A stretch of 62,615 nucleotides of DNA, taken from assembly GCA_003478935.1 (NCBI GenBank), contig QUFP01000022.1, forward strand, positions 1 through 62,615, read 5' to 3'. The notes beneath the pieces are model-generated. The model was not told the DNA's origin and searched no databases. It worked only from the letters and a program-made list of their open reading frames with translations. The translations under genes and the position numbers were made by a program. This document shows positions 10,501 to 18,858 of this stretch, one piece after another. Within the stretch, counting starts at the first letter, position 1; every line of letters begins with the position of its first letter. Source of the stretch: Firmicutes bacterium AF25-13AC (lineage in GTDB: Bacteria; Bacillota; Clostridia; Lachnospirales; Lachnospiraceae).

Positions 10501-11271
10501 ATCCTCATTTTCTCCGTAATCATAATATTCCATGCGAAGAAGTGACGATGAAGCATCACGTCTCTGCAATAAATAAAACGCATTTAATTCTTTTAGGCAG
10601 GCATATGCATTAACATATACAGCCTGACGATTTAAATCTCCCGGCTGAATAGGAGCCATAATATCAGGTCCCAAAAACATGCCTCTAACCATCACATTTG
10701 GAATTGCAAGCACCTTTTGGATGATTTTTTTTACATAAAATGGGATCTGGATAAACATGCCTGCTCCTGTACCGCCGCATATTGATCCGACAACCATCGT
10801 CATGATATTTTCCTTTAATCCACTTCCCGTGACAGCTGCAATTTTTCTGACTGCCTCTTCAATCGGGCGAAACTTTCCTTCTTCCTCAGCAGCTAGTGCT
10901 GCGAGTCTAGATATTGCTCTAATCTGTCCAGCGCCCTCAAGCATTCCTCTGTTATTCAAAAAAATGTTATTCGGAAACCAACTCATATACTGAGGATGAT
11001 CCTTCAAATATTGACGAACCAGACGCTCATCGCTGATCTGAATTGTCTCTATTCCCTGCTCACGCAGCTTTCGAAGATCCTTTACATTTGTGTCAATCGC
11101 AAGAATCGCCACCTTATCGCGCCTTGGTGAATCCTTTGCTAACATTTTATCTATCTGTGCCACAATGCGTCCTCCGACACCGCCCATACCAATCAGCAAT
11201 ATCGGTGCACCCTGACTTTTTTCAAAAAGCTCTCTTCCCATCTGCTCATATGCATCCATACCAATACCCAT
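7573..11271 (-). CDS. Large tubulin/FtsZ-like GTPase (Tubulin_2-type)
   Basis: A 1232-residue protein. The N-terminus has a glycine-rich nucleotide loop GMGGVGG (28-34) after a beta strand. It is followed by LAIDTN (57-62), a GAGQIRAISRLA segment (113-124) and the tubulin signature GSICGGTGAGMF (162-173), matching the GGGTGTG loop of FtsZ/tubulin. The next segment IPFYVKKI fits tubulin helix H4. I did not find an obvious catalytic T7-loop NxDxxD. About 800 further residues, largely helical and charged, make it three times the length of FtsZ, so it is not a division FtsZ. The start lies 10 bases after the VWA stop, indicating coupling. It is predicted to be a GTP-binding, possibly polymerising cytosolic component of a membrane-linked system. 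Confidence 0.8.
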   Translation of the reverse strand: MGIGMDAYEQMGRELFEKSQGAPILLIGMGGVGGRIVAQIDKMLAKDSPRRDKVAILAIDTNVKDLRKLREQGIETIQISDERLVRQYLKDHPQYMSWFPNNIFLNNRGMLEGAGQIRAISRLAALAAEEEGKFRPIEEAVRKIAAVTGSGLKENIMTMVVGSICGGTGAGMFIQIPFYVKKIIQKVLAIPNVMVRGMFLGPDIMAPIQPGDLNRQAVYVNAYACLKELNAFYLLQRRDASSSLLRMEYYDYGENEDLEAEVMESRQMYQAIAKDLSSKGVAVLDEEIPEEVQEEYLKRNGTIPYDHLFLFDSSFNGGTIGQKQLAEVERMIASMAYVHLLTDVGENALSVEDNFILSTIGSNGMARFGSAGLCKIIYPGEQIMQYCSMRWITELVDSYWMRIDKRFEEELILAREEQAMNPRIQLPGIIERYQEIFLEETSGEHASMASLYAQVFMQNDDGTDFSLADRFLEQIEEMIEDATSKESLQRLGESCMDISIDQWIQSPEAARQGVATNKQSIRNYRAAVMKVIDDTKYSLPNQMIPATLSAMIQMSDRDSCISQILGRVHPIAARYLLYAILEQTAARAREANEDCFGLELDLISTADYDISGKNPGLPIEAILGKRMNRKQMRQVLEVYEDASGRTAANLTAYLSAQLRANVYETLQKRLEKLCDLYRRFFNVLESSTEDLRRQIRELKTMGRQSSVGEQYICCSESCLEALYERFALMCQNTGAELPQESARMILRNIYGEMELELKKNNMEDRRREDMAYNNRMRTIFNQAVAEVMQQKAREQASSVVEISIYDAFALEMQTELGIVREHDRARYDAMLDAWIKSKVSAAMTMAQPWIGICNTVGATTMSVYLAMHPDNAVRMDNTPSVEATAARYLKERTTPQGHAVTVLIHDNFRQNELICYKARYNLLIENLDKFKREGEAHSYYEQRINRIGQLPGTSRESEIITVINPHLNKYWCEEGFLPSIYPSQRIVDEKNNMRAFFYALTLEKPCCVRLKNTKGKISWWFLRGMDTIRVKAAGVPIGSSYADLYEAMKFNRDMKYTLLYYGKSHLHRIKAQSMQDQLEQEIYTQPIIADMIQQEKEPDDENMLDIFEKMSRSMESAQFNRLLEGLAQFIREYCEYMFDKDEVKVIYACRNIRNAIATFSKLYQRSKQEKLTYREEHLLSVFLELYEEDDMADSNAGLSKVLYDTDDPDAEAAVAKDEPGEKIFTDDYDDLA

Positions 11272-11281
11272 ACCTTTCTGC

Positions 11282-13765
11282 TTACCCTGTAATACGGTAT
11301 CCAGTCAGCGCCTGCGCATTTTTATCTGGTGCCACATAAAGTTCCATGCCGCGCACCATGCGCACATCACGCTTTGCCGGTTCCATCATACGAATCAAAC
11401 GTTTCATGTTTCCTGCACTTCTTCCCATAAACCGAACCTTACCTGAATATACAACACGTCCTCTCACACAATCCTTATCTAGTACGATTTTTCGACCTGG
11501 CGCTGCAATAAATACAAGATCACCTACACGCATGCGACATGCACGATATGGAATCAATCCGATGCGACGCTTCATAACCTTGATGCGCGGTGATTCCTGA
11601 ATTGCACTTCCAAACTTTGTATATACCACAATCTCCATGATCTGATTGTTGAATTTAGGCTGACGAATCCACCCTATGATACACCAGAAAAGAAAAAGTG
11701 AGAATAAGACAAAACCAATCGGTATCCAATAAAGAAAACTTCTTTCCTCTATTGTAAAGACTGCCGTACACGATGCCTCCTCAGAGAGTGTCAGTGCCAC
11801 TTCTCCAGTTCCATAAAACCAGCTTAGGCCTTTCGGCTGGTATACACATGTTCCATCATCTTCAATATACCACCGTCCAGAAATGCCATTTCTTTTTTCG
11901 CCTGTTTTCCATATAAAAAATGAGCTGTCTGTCATCTTAACAGCTAGCGCAGGCTTTGTCTTTAGTGCATCAATTGCTGCCCTATCAAGTGCCTCTGCAT
12001 CAGCTGTAATCTTAAACTTTATTGGCTCCATTTGCCCAAGAGATGTCTGAGCTGCATGAGCATCCTGTCCACCAATCTGTATAATCTGATAATGTATTCT
12101 TGGAATCACATCAATAATAGCCTGACCTGATGCCTCTAATTCTTCATTTTCTACATAAACCGTAAGTGTGCCAGTACTGTCTGTTTCACCCTTTGGCTTA
12201 AAAATCCACTCACCACTATCCTCATCCTGGTACCACTCATACTCCACCTTGGCACCAGTTAATACTGGTGTTGAAAGCGGATAATTCTTTGCTTCATCAG
12301 CACTCATTTTCACGCCATCTGCTGTAAGGTAAAAACGAATTTCTTCGCAGGAATCTAACTCATTCTGACGCACAGATACATCAGCTGCATCTGATTCTAC
12401 ACGATATACAACTTTTGACTTTGTCGTAAAACGCTCATCTGCCGTCTTTGGCAAAAATCCTGGCATCTGAATTTGTCCGCTTATGCTCCCCTCACCAAGC
12501 TGTAAAGTGATCGGCAGCTCACCTGTATCGGAACGTACAATCTCATTTCCATCTACCTCGTAGACAAGTGTATTGGCAGTTCCTTCCTCCAAAAATGAAC
12601 TATCAACCACCGTATCTGTTCCGCTCTCAACAGCCTGCGCCGTGATCGTCACTGTCTCACCCTCTGGAATTTCTGCTAATTTTTCTGCCGAAACTGTCTC
12701 CCCATTATATTGTACAGCCAGACGGCACTCTACAGCCGGTTCAATCATAACATTCAGACTGGCCGGATCAACTCCTGCTGTAAACTGCACCTGATATGTA
12801 CCTGCAGGCATATTCGCACCACCTGCATCTGTCACGATTGCATTTCCAAAAAGTGATGGATCGGCATTGTATCCATCTGGTGCAAGAGTCACGTTTCGTC
12901 TTATTTCATAGTTTTCGCCATTTGGTCCAGTGACAGAAGATACTGCTGCCTCTCTTCCCTGCGATAAAAAGGATACACTCTTTAATGGAAGTTCGCTAGT
13001 AAAACTGACAAGCGTATCATAAACAGAAATCTCTGAAGCATCAAGACGATAGCGGCCTGAAATAGTATCAGCTAACGCTCCTATTGCATGAATCATACTC
13101 TGGCCATCTGACGCCGTCTGCGCATGAAAGTTAAGATCTGGCCTATCAGTAAGCGCCACTGCCTCTGCACCAATTGCCAGATAATATGTATTCATATGTG
13201 TCTGGTTTGGCATCAAGGTTCCATAAAAGGATTCAAACTGTCCCTGCACAGTCCCAGTGTCAATCGTAATCTGATTTGTCGCATCGTCCATAAAACCACC
13301 ATCTGACAATACAATCAGATAATATTGTGTGGAAGGATCAGTATCTTCATGAGATACTAATTCATTATATCCCATCTGCACTGCACCAAACGGTGTTCCT
13401 GCACCCTGCCACGGATTATTTCTCACCTGATCGGCACCTGATTGCGGATTTGTCAGGTCAATATCTTTTGCAATCGCTGACGGATCAAAATTTCCCGGCT
13501 GCGCCGCCAGCTGTCTTGCAGCATCACTCATATAAATTAAATGAAGTTCATCCTCTTCATTTAAAAGCGCAATAAATGCCTGAATCGCATAATTAGCATT
13601 CGAGTAGCGATTCTCATTTGCCATACTAAAGGAATCATCAAAAACAATAGTCACGATCTTTCTTCCTGATGACTCGCTTGCATAGCCAATCGTATTCTGT
13701 AAAGAAAAAACTCCTGCTGTCATAAGCGACAACAGGAGCACAAAAAGTATAATTCGTTTTTTCAT
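11282..13765 (-). CDS. Secreted/anchored von Willebrand A-domain protein with C-terminal membrane helix
   Basis: An 827-residue protein, first gene of the operon. A signal peptide spans residues 1-29. The VWA domain follows directly: the MIDAS motif DxSxS is D43-S45-S47 (FDDSFS), with a GAGTPFGA threonine segment and LSDGG further on, so metal binding should be intact. The middle has Ig-like beta-rich repeats with WYQDEDSGEW- and WYIEDDG-type segments. One membrane helix at about 677-700 is followed by a basic 127-residue tail that would be cytosolic. The topology puts the VWA domain outside and the tail inside, where it could meet the tubulin-like protein. The GGGGAGG Shine-Dalgarno and a good promoter lie upstream. 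Confidence 0.8.
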   Translation of the reverse strand: MKKRIILFVLLLSLMTAGVFSLQNTIGYASESSGRKIVTIVFDDSFSMANENRYSNANYAIQAFIALLNEEDELHLIYMSDAARQLAAQPGNFDPSAIAKDIDLTNPQSGADQVRNNPWQGAGTPFGAVQMGYNELVSHEDTDPSTQYYLIVLSDGGFMDDATNQITIDTGTVQGQFESFYGTLMPNQTHMNTYYLAIGAEAVALTDRPDLNFHAQTASDGQSMIHAIGALADTISGRYRLDASEISVYDTLVSFTSELPLKSVSFLSQGREAAVSSVTGPNGENYEIRRNVTLAPDGYNADPSLFGNAIVTDAGGANMPAGTYQVQFTAGVDPASLNVMIEPAVECRLAVQYNGETVSAEKLAEIPEGETVTITAQAVESGTDTVVDSSFLEEGTANTLVYEVDGNEIVRSDTGELPITLQLGEGSISGQIQMPGFLPKTADERFTTKSKVVYRVESDAADVSVRQNELDSCEEIRFYLTADGVKMSADEAKNYPLSTPVLTGAKVEYEWYQDEDSGEWIFKPKGETDSTGTLTVYVENEELEASGQAIIDVIPRIHYQIIQIGGQDAHAAQTSLGQMEPIKFKITADAEALDRAAIDALKTKPALAVKMTDSSFFIWKTGEKRNGISGRWYIEDDGTCVYQPKGLSWFYGTGEVALTLSEEASCTAVFTIEERSFLYWIPIGFVLFSLFLFWCIIGWIRQPKFNNQIMEIVVYTKFGSAIQESPRIKVMKRRIGLIPYRACRMRVGDLVFIAAPGRKIVLDKDCVRGRVVYSGKVRFMGRSAGNMKRLIRMMEPAKRDVRMVRGMELYVAPDKNAQALTGYRITG

Positions 13766-13832
13766 CCGTCCTCCCCATGCGCATCACATTTGACTGCACT
13801 GTTTTGCATCTTTCGACACAGCTTTTTCTTTT

Positions 13833-13861
13833 ACTATAACACAGTGATGTATCAAACACAA
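13833..13861 (-). promoter_or_regulatory. Promoter of the VWA/tubulin-like operon
   Basis: On the minus strand, TTGTGT (-35) and TATAGT (-10) are separated by exactly 17 bases. The -10 lies about 70 bases upstream of the VWA start codon, and no other gene intervenes. Confidence 0.6.
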
Positions 13862-13900
13862 GGAAGTGATTCTTACGGTTTTTTTAATTTTTTGCGAGGG

Positions 13901-15415
13901 TTACTGCTGATATGTCGATAAGAAATCACGCAAATTGTTTAATGATTCCTCAAGTATCTCAATACGCGGCAGATATACAATACGGAAATGGTCTGGCTGC
14001 TTCCAGTTAAAGCCACCTCCATGTACGATCAGAACCTTCTTCTCCTTTAAGAAATCAAGAGCAAATTTCTCATCATCGACGATATTGAAGCGTTTTGTAT
14101 CGATCTTTGGGAAGGCATAAAAAGCTGCCTTTGGCTTTACAACACTGATGCCTGGAATATCATTTAATACCTTATATACATACTCTCTCTGCTCATAAAT
14201 ACGACCGCCCGGGACAATATAATTATTTACGCTCTGATAACCTCCAAGTGCAGTCTGAACGATAGACTGTGCTGGAACGTTGGAGCAAAGTCGCATGTTA
14301 GACAGCATGTTTAAGCCTTCAATATAATCCTTTGCCATTTCCTTTTTTCCGCTTAAAATCATCCAGCCAATACGAAAACCTGCAATCATGTGAGATTTAG
14401 ACAGGCCACTGAATGTTACGCAAAACAGATCTGGTGCCAGCGATGCAATTGAGATATGCTCTTCTCCATCCATAACAAGACGATCATAAATTTCATCTGA
14501 GAAAATGATTAACTGATGCTCTCTTGCAATTTTTACAATCTCCATCAATACTTCCTTTGGATATAATGCACCCGTCGGATTGTTTGGATTAATCAAAACA
14601 ATGGCCTTTGTACGGTCTGTTATCTTCTTTTTAATATCATCCATATCAGGATACCATTCTGCCTGTTCATCACAAATATAATGAACAACCTTTCCACCGG
14701 CAAGTGTCGCTGTTGCTGTCCACAACGGATAATCAGGTGACGGAATTAAAATCTCATCTCCCTCATCAAGAAGTGCCTGCATAGACAGATTAATAAGCTC
14801 ACTAACGCCATTTCCTGTATAGATGTCATTGATCGTAACATTCGGAAGATTCTTTAACTGTGCATACTGCATGATAGCCTTTCTTGCTGAGAATAAGCCC
14901 TTAGAATCAGAGTATCCCTCACAATCAGTAAGCTGCTGACGCATATCAAAGATAACCTCTTCTGGTGTACGAAAACCAAACGGTGCCGGATTTCCGATGT
15001 TTAATTTCAGAACATGCATACCTGCATCTTCCATTCTCTTTGCTTCCTCTACAACCGGTCCTCTCACATCATACAATACATTGTCCAGCTTTGATGATTT
15101 ATTAAATGTTCTCATACCGTCTTCTCCTATACTCCATGAATTTTTACTCTGCTGCTCTTTTGCTGGATGACTGTCTGCTGTCATTGCCACATCATCGCCT
15201 TCAAGCCACAGATAATCTACCTCAAGCGCCTGTGCCAAAACCTTTAAAATATCACGCCTTGGCTCTGTCTTGCCACTTACATACTGACTCATATGGCTCT
15301 TGCCGATCCGAATGCCGACCGGCTCTCCAAATGGCTGTGCCAGACGAATAACATCAGCCTGTTTCAGACCCTTTAATTCCATAGCCTCTTTCAATCGTTC
15401 TGCAAACGCTGCCAT
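13901..15415 (-). CDS. XRE-type DNA-binding domain fused to a class I/II PLP aminotransferase
   Basis: A 504-residue fusion. Residues 3-72 are a helix-turn-helix of XRE type (LKQADVIRLAQ ... KSHMSQYVSGKTEPRRDIL). Residues 105-504 are a fold-type I aminotransferase resembling the AlaA alanine/aspartate group: NPNNPTG (276-282), D307 for the pyridine nitrogen, K340 in SGLSKS as the Schiff-base lysine, and FRIGWM. Enzymatic residues are intact, so it should transaminate as well as bind DNA, unlike MocR proteins, whose DNA-binding domain is GntR-like. The start is ATG at 15415 with AAGGAG 5 bases before; the GTG two codons upstream has no suitable site. Repeated AAAGTTCA boxes in its promoter suggest autoregulation. 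Confidence 0.85.
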   Translation of the reverse strand: MAAFAERLKEAMELKGLKQADVIRLAQPFGEPVGIRIGKSHMSQYVSGKTEPRRDILKVLAQALEVDYLWLEGDDVAMTADSHPAKEQQSKNSWSIGEDGMRTFNKSSKLDNVLYDVRGPVVEEAKRMEDAGMHVLKLNIGNPAPFGFRTPEEVIFDMRQQLTDCEGYSDSKGLFSARKAIMQYAQLKNLPNVTINDIYTGNGVSELINLSMQALLDEGDEILIPSPDYPLWTATATLAGGKVVHYICDEQAEWYPDMDDIKKKITDRTKAIVLINPNNPTGALYPKEVLMEIVKIAREHQLIIFSDEIYDRLVMDGEEHISIASLAPDLFCVTFSGLSKSHMIAGFRIGWMILSGKKEMAKDYIEGLNMLSNMRLCSNVPAQSIVQTALGGYQSVNNYIVPGGRIYEQREYVYKVLNDIPGISVVKPKAAFYAFPKIDTKRFNIVDDEKFALDFLKEKKVLIVHGGGFNWKQPDHFRIVYLPRIEILEESLNNLRDFLSTYQQ

Positions 15416-15455
15416 ATACACTCCTTATCATCTTAGTTCAATTTCCTACATGCAC

Positions 15456-15517
15456 ACTATAGCACGACAATTGTTAAAGTTCAAGTTTTATTTTAAAAGT
15501 TCAGTATTTTGAACTTT
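15456..15517 (-). promoter_or_regulatory. Promoter with AAAGTTCA operator repeats for the XRE-aminotransferase
   Basis: TTGAAC and TATAGT are separated by 17 bases (15456-15484, minus strand). The -35 overlaps a copy of AAAGTTCAA. Immediately upstream is a perfect inverted repeat AAAGTTCA-6-TGAACTTT at 15496-15517. Three related half sites around a -35 are a typical autoregulatory operator; the fused XRE domain is the obvious binder (inference). Confidence 0.6.
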
Positions 15518-15608
15518 TCTAGTCTTTTCCCCGAAACTGACAACTTCCGTCATGTTTTTCATCCTTTTTTTGTCCCTTTCGTGCATAGTCCAAAACCACT
15601 TTTTGCTT

Positions 15609-15614
15609 TATAAT
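15609..15614 (+). promoter_or_regulatory. Probable -10 element for the YoaK-family gene
   Basis: TATAAT on the plus strand, 59 bases before the start codon at 15673. No good -35 sits 16-18 bases upstream, so the promoter may be weak or activator-dependent. Confidence 0.35.
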
Positions 15615-15672
15615 AATATTTAGTGTATTGCATGTTCTTTGCACTATTATTTTATTAAGGAGATGTTCTGCA

Positions 15673-16398
15673 ATGACTCTGAAATTGAGACATGATTCTT
15701 CTGGTTATCTTACATGCGAACATGTAAGTGTTTTCTATCTTTTAATGCTGACGTCCGGTATTATGGGTGCTTACACATATGTTGTACGCGGCGGTGTTTT
15801 CTGTAATGCACAGACGGCAAACTTTTTGATGCTGGGAATTTCACTTGGAGAGGGCAACTTTAAGCATGCACTTTTCTATTTTATTCCAATATCCGCTTAT
15901 GTTCTTGGTGCGATTGCCTCTGAAATTCTCCCTACACCAATTAAGCACTACGGCCTGTTCCGCTGGGACACTTGGCTTGTTGGATTTGAAGCACTTATTC
16001 TTTTTATCATTGGATTTATTCCAACAACAGTACCAGATCCTGTTGTTCAGGTTGCTGTTAACTTTATTGCCTCAATGCAGTATAATACATTTCGTCAAGC
16101 TGAGGGTATTCCAATGGCAACAACCTTCTGCACCAACCATATTCGCCAGGTTGGTATTGGCGTTGCTAAATTAGTTAGAAAACACGATCAGAAAGGTTTT
16201 CATCGTGGTATGGAACATCTTGGCATGATCGTCTGCTTCTGTGTAGGTGCTTTTCTACTTTCAGTCTTCTGTAAGTTTATGAATGAAAAATCAATCTGGA
16301 TCGCTCTTGTTCCTCTGTTAATTCTTTTCTACAGACTCGCTCATGCGGATCTGACCTGGGAACATGATCTGTTAAACAAAAAACCGGCTGGCCATTAA
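15673..16398 (+). CDS. YoaK family (DUF1275) membrane protein
   Basis: A 241-residue protein with about six membrane helices and the DUF1275 hallmarks: SGIMGAYTYVVRGGVFCNAQTANFL near the N-terminus and the MQYNTFRQAEGIPMATTFCTNHIRQ segment. The molecular role of the family is not established; small-molecule transport is usually assumed. The longest reading frame starts at 15628, but the ATG at 15673 has AAGGAG 10 bases upstream and begins closer to the conserved region, so I use it. The gene stands alone on the plus strand and its stop codon sits inside a terminator hairpin. Confidence 0.85.
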   Translation: MTLKLRHDSSGYLTCEHVSVFYLLMLTSGIMGAYTYVVRGGVFCNAQTANFLMLGISLGEGNFKHALFYFIPISAYVLGAIASEILPTPIKHYGLFRWDTWLVGFEALILFIIGFIPTTVPDPVVQVAVNFIASMQYNTFRQAEGIPMATTFCTNHIRQVGIGVAKLVRKHDQKGFHRGMEHLGMIVCFCVGAFLLSVFCKFMNEKSIWIALVPLLILFYRLAHADLTWEHDLLNKKPAGH

Positions 16399-16416
16399 GG
16401 CCACCGGCTTTTTTGT
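16381..16416. terminator. Bidirectional terminator between convergent genes
   Basis: CCGGCTGGCC and GGCCACCGG form a stem with one bulge around ATTAA, flanked by A and T runs on both sides, so it works on either strand. It contains the YoaK stop codon. A second 8-bp inverted repeat (GTAACTAC, 16424-16431 and 16450-16457) lies between it and the glycosyltransferase stop. Confidence 0.85.
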
Positions 16417-16456
16417 TTAAATTGTAACTACTTAGATCTGTTTAAAATTGTAGTTA

Positions 16457-17632
16457 CTATAAATTTACATTCCGTACCATTTTTTCTGTCAGACGGCAGA
16501 TCGCCATTCCACTGTCTGGACGCACAAATTTTCTCTGTGCCAGCTTCATTGTCTCACAAAGCTCCTTACCCTGTATTCTATTCACTGCACGAATCAGCTG
16601 CCCCTTTGTTTTTTTCACACCTATGCTCATGCCGCATGATTCAAAAAATTCAAGATTTCTTGTTTCACAGCCTGGAATTGCCATTGCATGTATAAATGGT
16701 ATATTGGCAACTGCAGCCTCTGTACTTGAAAGACCACCAGGCTTTGTAATACACACATCACTTGCCTTCAGATAAAGTGCCATCTGCTTTGTAAATCCAG
16801 TCAATATAACACAATCATCATCGCCAACAATTTTTTGCAGTGTCTCATACAGTACCTTATTATTTCCGCATATAATAATCAACTTTGTCTGACGCTGATT
16901 TTCATTCTCTTTCTTACGTTTTTTCTCAAGCTTCTTATTTTGCTTTTTGCACCAACGATACAAAAGCTTAATTGTTTTCACAATTCCGCCCGCTCCCATG
17001 CTACCTGCACTTACAAGCAAATAAAATGTATCCTCCTCTAATCCAAGCTCTTTTCTGGCTTCCTCTTTTGAAACCTTTTTAGCAAACTCCTTTCGAACAG
17101 GAATGCCAAGTGATTTTATCTTTTCTTCTGGTATTCCTCTTCTTAAAAAATCATACCTTACATGTCTTGATGGAATTACATACGCATCACAATTAGTTTC
17201 TTCTGTAAATGGAGTACATACATAGTCAGTCGCGACAAAAATCGTTGGAGGAAGATTGATCCCTTTTGCCTTCATCTGCGTTACCATCTCCGCCGGAAAC
17301 AGATGCGGCATTAAAATCGCGTCATATTTATTTTCCTTTAAATACTTATCCATAACAGGAACCATCTGTGCATTTACAAAATAGACTGGTGAACGCCATG
17401 GCAGTCTGCGGTAGGCATCACCAATTTTATAAACACAGCCAAATAATGTCGGAGATATCTGCACCAGCCGTACATAGACAACGTCGATAATTTTGGCTAG
17501 CTTATTAGTTTTTAATGTATATGGATTCAATACATCTGCACTGTGACCACGCGCCTCTAACGCTTCCTTCATCGCACTTGCTGCTGCATTATGTCCTCCG
17601 CCTGTACCGCACGATAAAATTAATACTCTCAT
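16457..17632 (-). CDS. MGDG-synthase/processive diacylglycerol glucosyltransferase-like GT28 protein
   Basis: A 391-residue GT-B glycosyltransferase. The N-terminal MGDG_synth domain begins LILSCGTGGGHNAAA, whose glycine loop binds the lipid acceptor side, and contains VATDYVCTPF. The C-terminal GT28 half has VSAGSMGAGG and the nucleotide-sugar site KPGGLSSTEAAVANIPF. Known relatives such as UgtP transfer glucose from UDP-glucose to diacylglycerol to make glycolipids and the lipoteichoic acid anchor; that role is likely here. A lysine-rich insertion (around residues 229-250, KKQNKKLEKKRKK) separates the two halves and may help membrane binding. The start directly abuts the upstream region of the divergent esterase. 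Confidence 0.85.
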   Translation of the reverse strand: MRVLILSCGTGGGHNAAASAMKEALEARGHSADVLNPYTLKTNKLAKIIDVVYVRLVQISPTLFGCVYKIGDAYRRLPWRSPVYFVNAQMVPVMDKYLKENKYDAILMPHLFPAEMVTQMKAKGINLPPTIFVATDYVCTPFTEETNCDAYVIPSRHVRYDFLRRGIPEEKIKSLGIPVRKEFAKKVSKEEARKELGLEEDTFYLLVSAGSMGAGGIVKTIKLLYRWCKKQNKKLEKKRKKENENQRQTKLIIICGNNKVLYETLQKIVGDDDCVILTGFTKQMALYLKASDVCITKPGGLSSTEAAVANIPFIHAMAIPGCETRNLEFFESCGMSIGVKKTKGQLIRAVNRIQGKELCETMKLAQRKFVRPDSGMAICRLTEKMVRNVNL

Positions 17633-17839
17633 ATGGTTTTCCTCCTTCTTTCCATCATTATGATATTTAATACCAGATTACTACGTACTTTGCACTCCCG
17701 AACTCTTCATAATAATGCTACCATATCCATTTTAAAATGTCTACACTTAACTTTCTGCTTGCCATTCAGCCTGAATAGTGCTATAAAAAAAGAAAAGCAG
17801 CTTTGCTGCAATTTATACGGAAAGGCATGGTATTTTTTT

Positions 17840-18817
17840 ATGAAAACAATTCGTTTTTCAATCTGGGAAGATGGTGAATACACCTGGCCTCAGGGCTACG
17901 GATTTGTTCCGTTTCTAACTGGCTATCTTCATGAAGACAATAAAGAGCGTCCTTGTGTGCTCGTTGTTCCAGGAGGCGCCTACTATATTGCATCACCAAC
18001 AGAGGCAGGCATTGTCGCTCTTGATTTCTACCATAAGGGTTATCAGACTTTTGTTCTCACCTACACGACAAATCTGCTTGGAACGATCCCTCTTAAGGAT
18101 CAGCCAATGCGTGATCTTGCGCGTGCTGTTCGCATTGTCAGAAGCCGCAGCAATGAATACAGCATCAAGCCAGACTGCATTGCAACATGTGGCTTTTCTG
18201 CCGGCGGCCATCTGACTGCCAGCGAGGGCGTACATTATAATGATATTGAAGAAAAAAATCCGCTCTATAGTAATGTCAGTGCAAGACCAGATGCAATGCT
18301 TCTATGTTACCCTGTTATTACCTCTGGTCCTTATACACATGAAGGCTCCATGCAAAATCTGCTTGGTACTAACCCAACAGCAGATGAATTAAAATATATG
18401 TCTCTTGAAACACAGGTAACTTCACAGACACCTCCTAGCTTTCTGTGGCAGACTGTAACTGATGAAGTAGTTCCTGTTGAAAACAGTTATCTTTTTGCTG
18501 ATGCCTGCAAGAAAAATGGTGTTTCCTTTGCTCATCATGTTTTCTCACAGGGTCCTCATGGACTTTCTTTGGCAACAGCTTCCTGGGCACAGGGAATCTT
18601 CGGTGAACTGTACACACTAGATCCATTCAAATATACTATTGATGCGATTAAAGCTGGTACTGCCAATGTTGACGTATCCAAAGAAAAGCTGGCAGATTTA
18701 GAAAGAGAATTTCCAAACCATATGCCTGGTAATCCTTGTTCACGTGAGCCTAACGCAGAAGTTTCCATTTGGCCTTGTCTTGCAGATGCATGGCTTCGCA
18801 CACAATGGTCACTCTAA
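17840..18817 (+). CDS. Alpha/beta hydrolase, carbohydrate-esterase-like
   Basis: A 325-residue hydrolase of the BD-FAE/esterase-lipase type. The oxyanion-hole segment VVPGGAY is at 42-48, the nucleophile S120 sits in GFSAGG, the acid is D208 in TDEVVP and the base is H240 in GPHGLSL. The triad is complete. Lack of a signal peptide places it in the cytosol, where relatives deacetylate imported oligosaccharides. The frame stays open for 69 codons upstream, but that stretch does not look like protein of this family, so the ATG at 17840 is chosen; its ribosome site (GGAAAGG) is rather distant. The gene is monocistronic. Confidence 0.85.
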   Translation: MKTIRFSIWEDGEYTWPQGYGFVPFLTGYLHEDNKERPCVLVVPGGAYYIASPTEAGIVALDFYHKGYQTFVLTYTTNLLGTIPLKDQPMRDLARAVRIVRSRSNEYSIKPDCIATCGFSAGGHLTASEGVHYNDIEEKNPLYSNVSARPDAMLLCYPVITSGPYTHEGSMQNLLGTNPTADELKYMSLETQVTSQTPPSFLWQTVTDEVVPVENSYLFADACKKNGVSFAHHVFSQGPHGLSLATASWAQGIFGELYTLDPFKYTIDAIKAGTANVDVSKEKLADLEREFPNHMPGNPCSREPNAEVSIWPCLADAWLRTQWSL

Positions 18818-18858
18818 TATATTGTCTGCATCTTAAATTACAACATATCAGCAGCTAG

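Noticed and set aside
7573..11271. Calling the tubulin-like protein FtsZ
   Set aside because: It is three times too long, lacks a recognisable T7 loop and sits with VWA and membrane partners, not in a division cluster.
17633..17839. 69-codon N-terminal extension of the esterase
   Set aside because: Overlaps the divergent gene's upstream region and does not resemble the family; the conserved protein begins at 17840.
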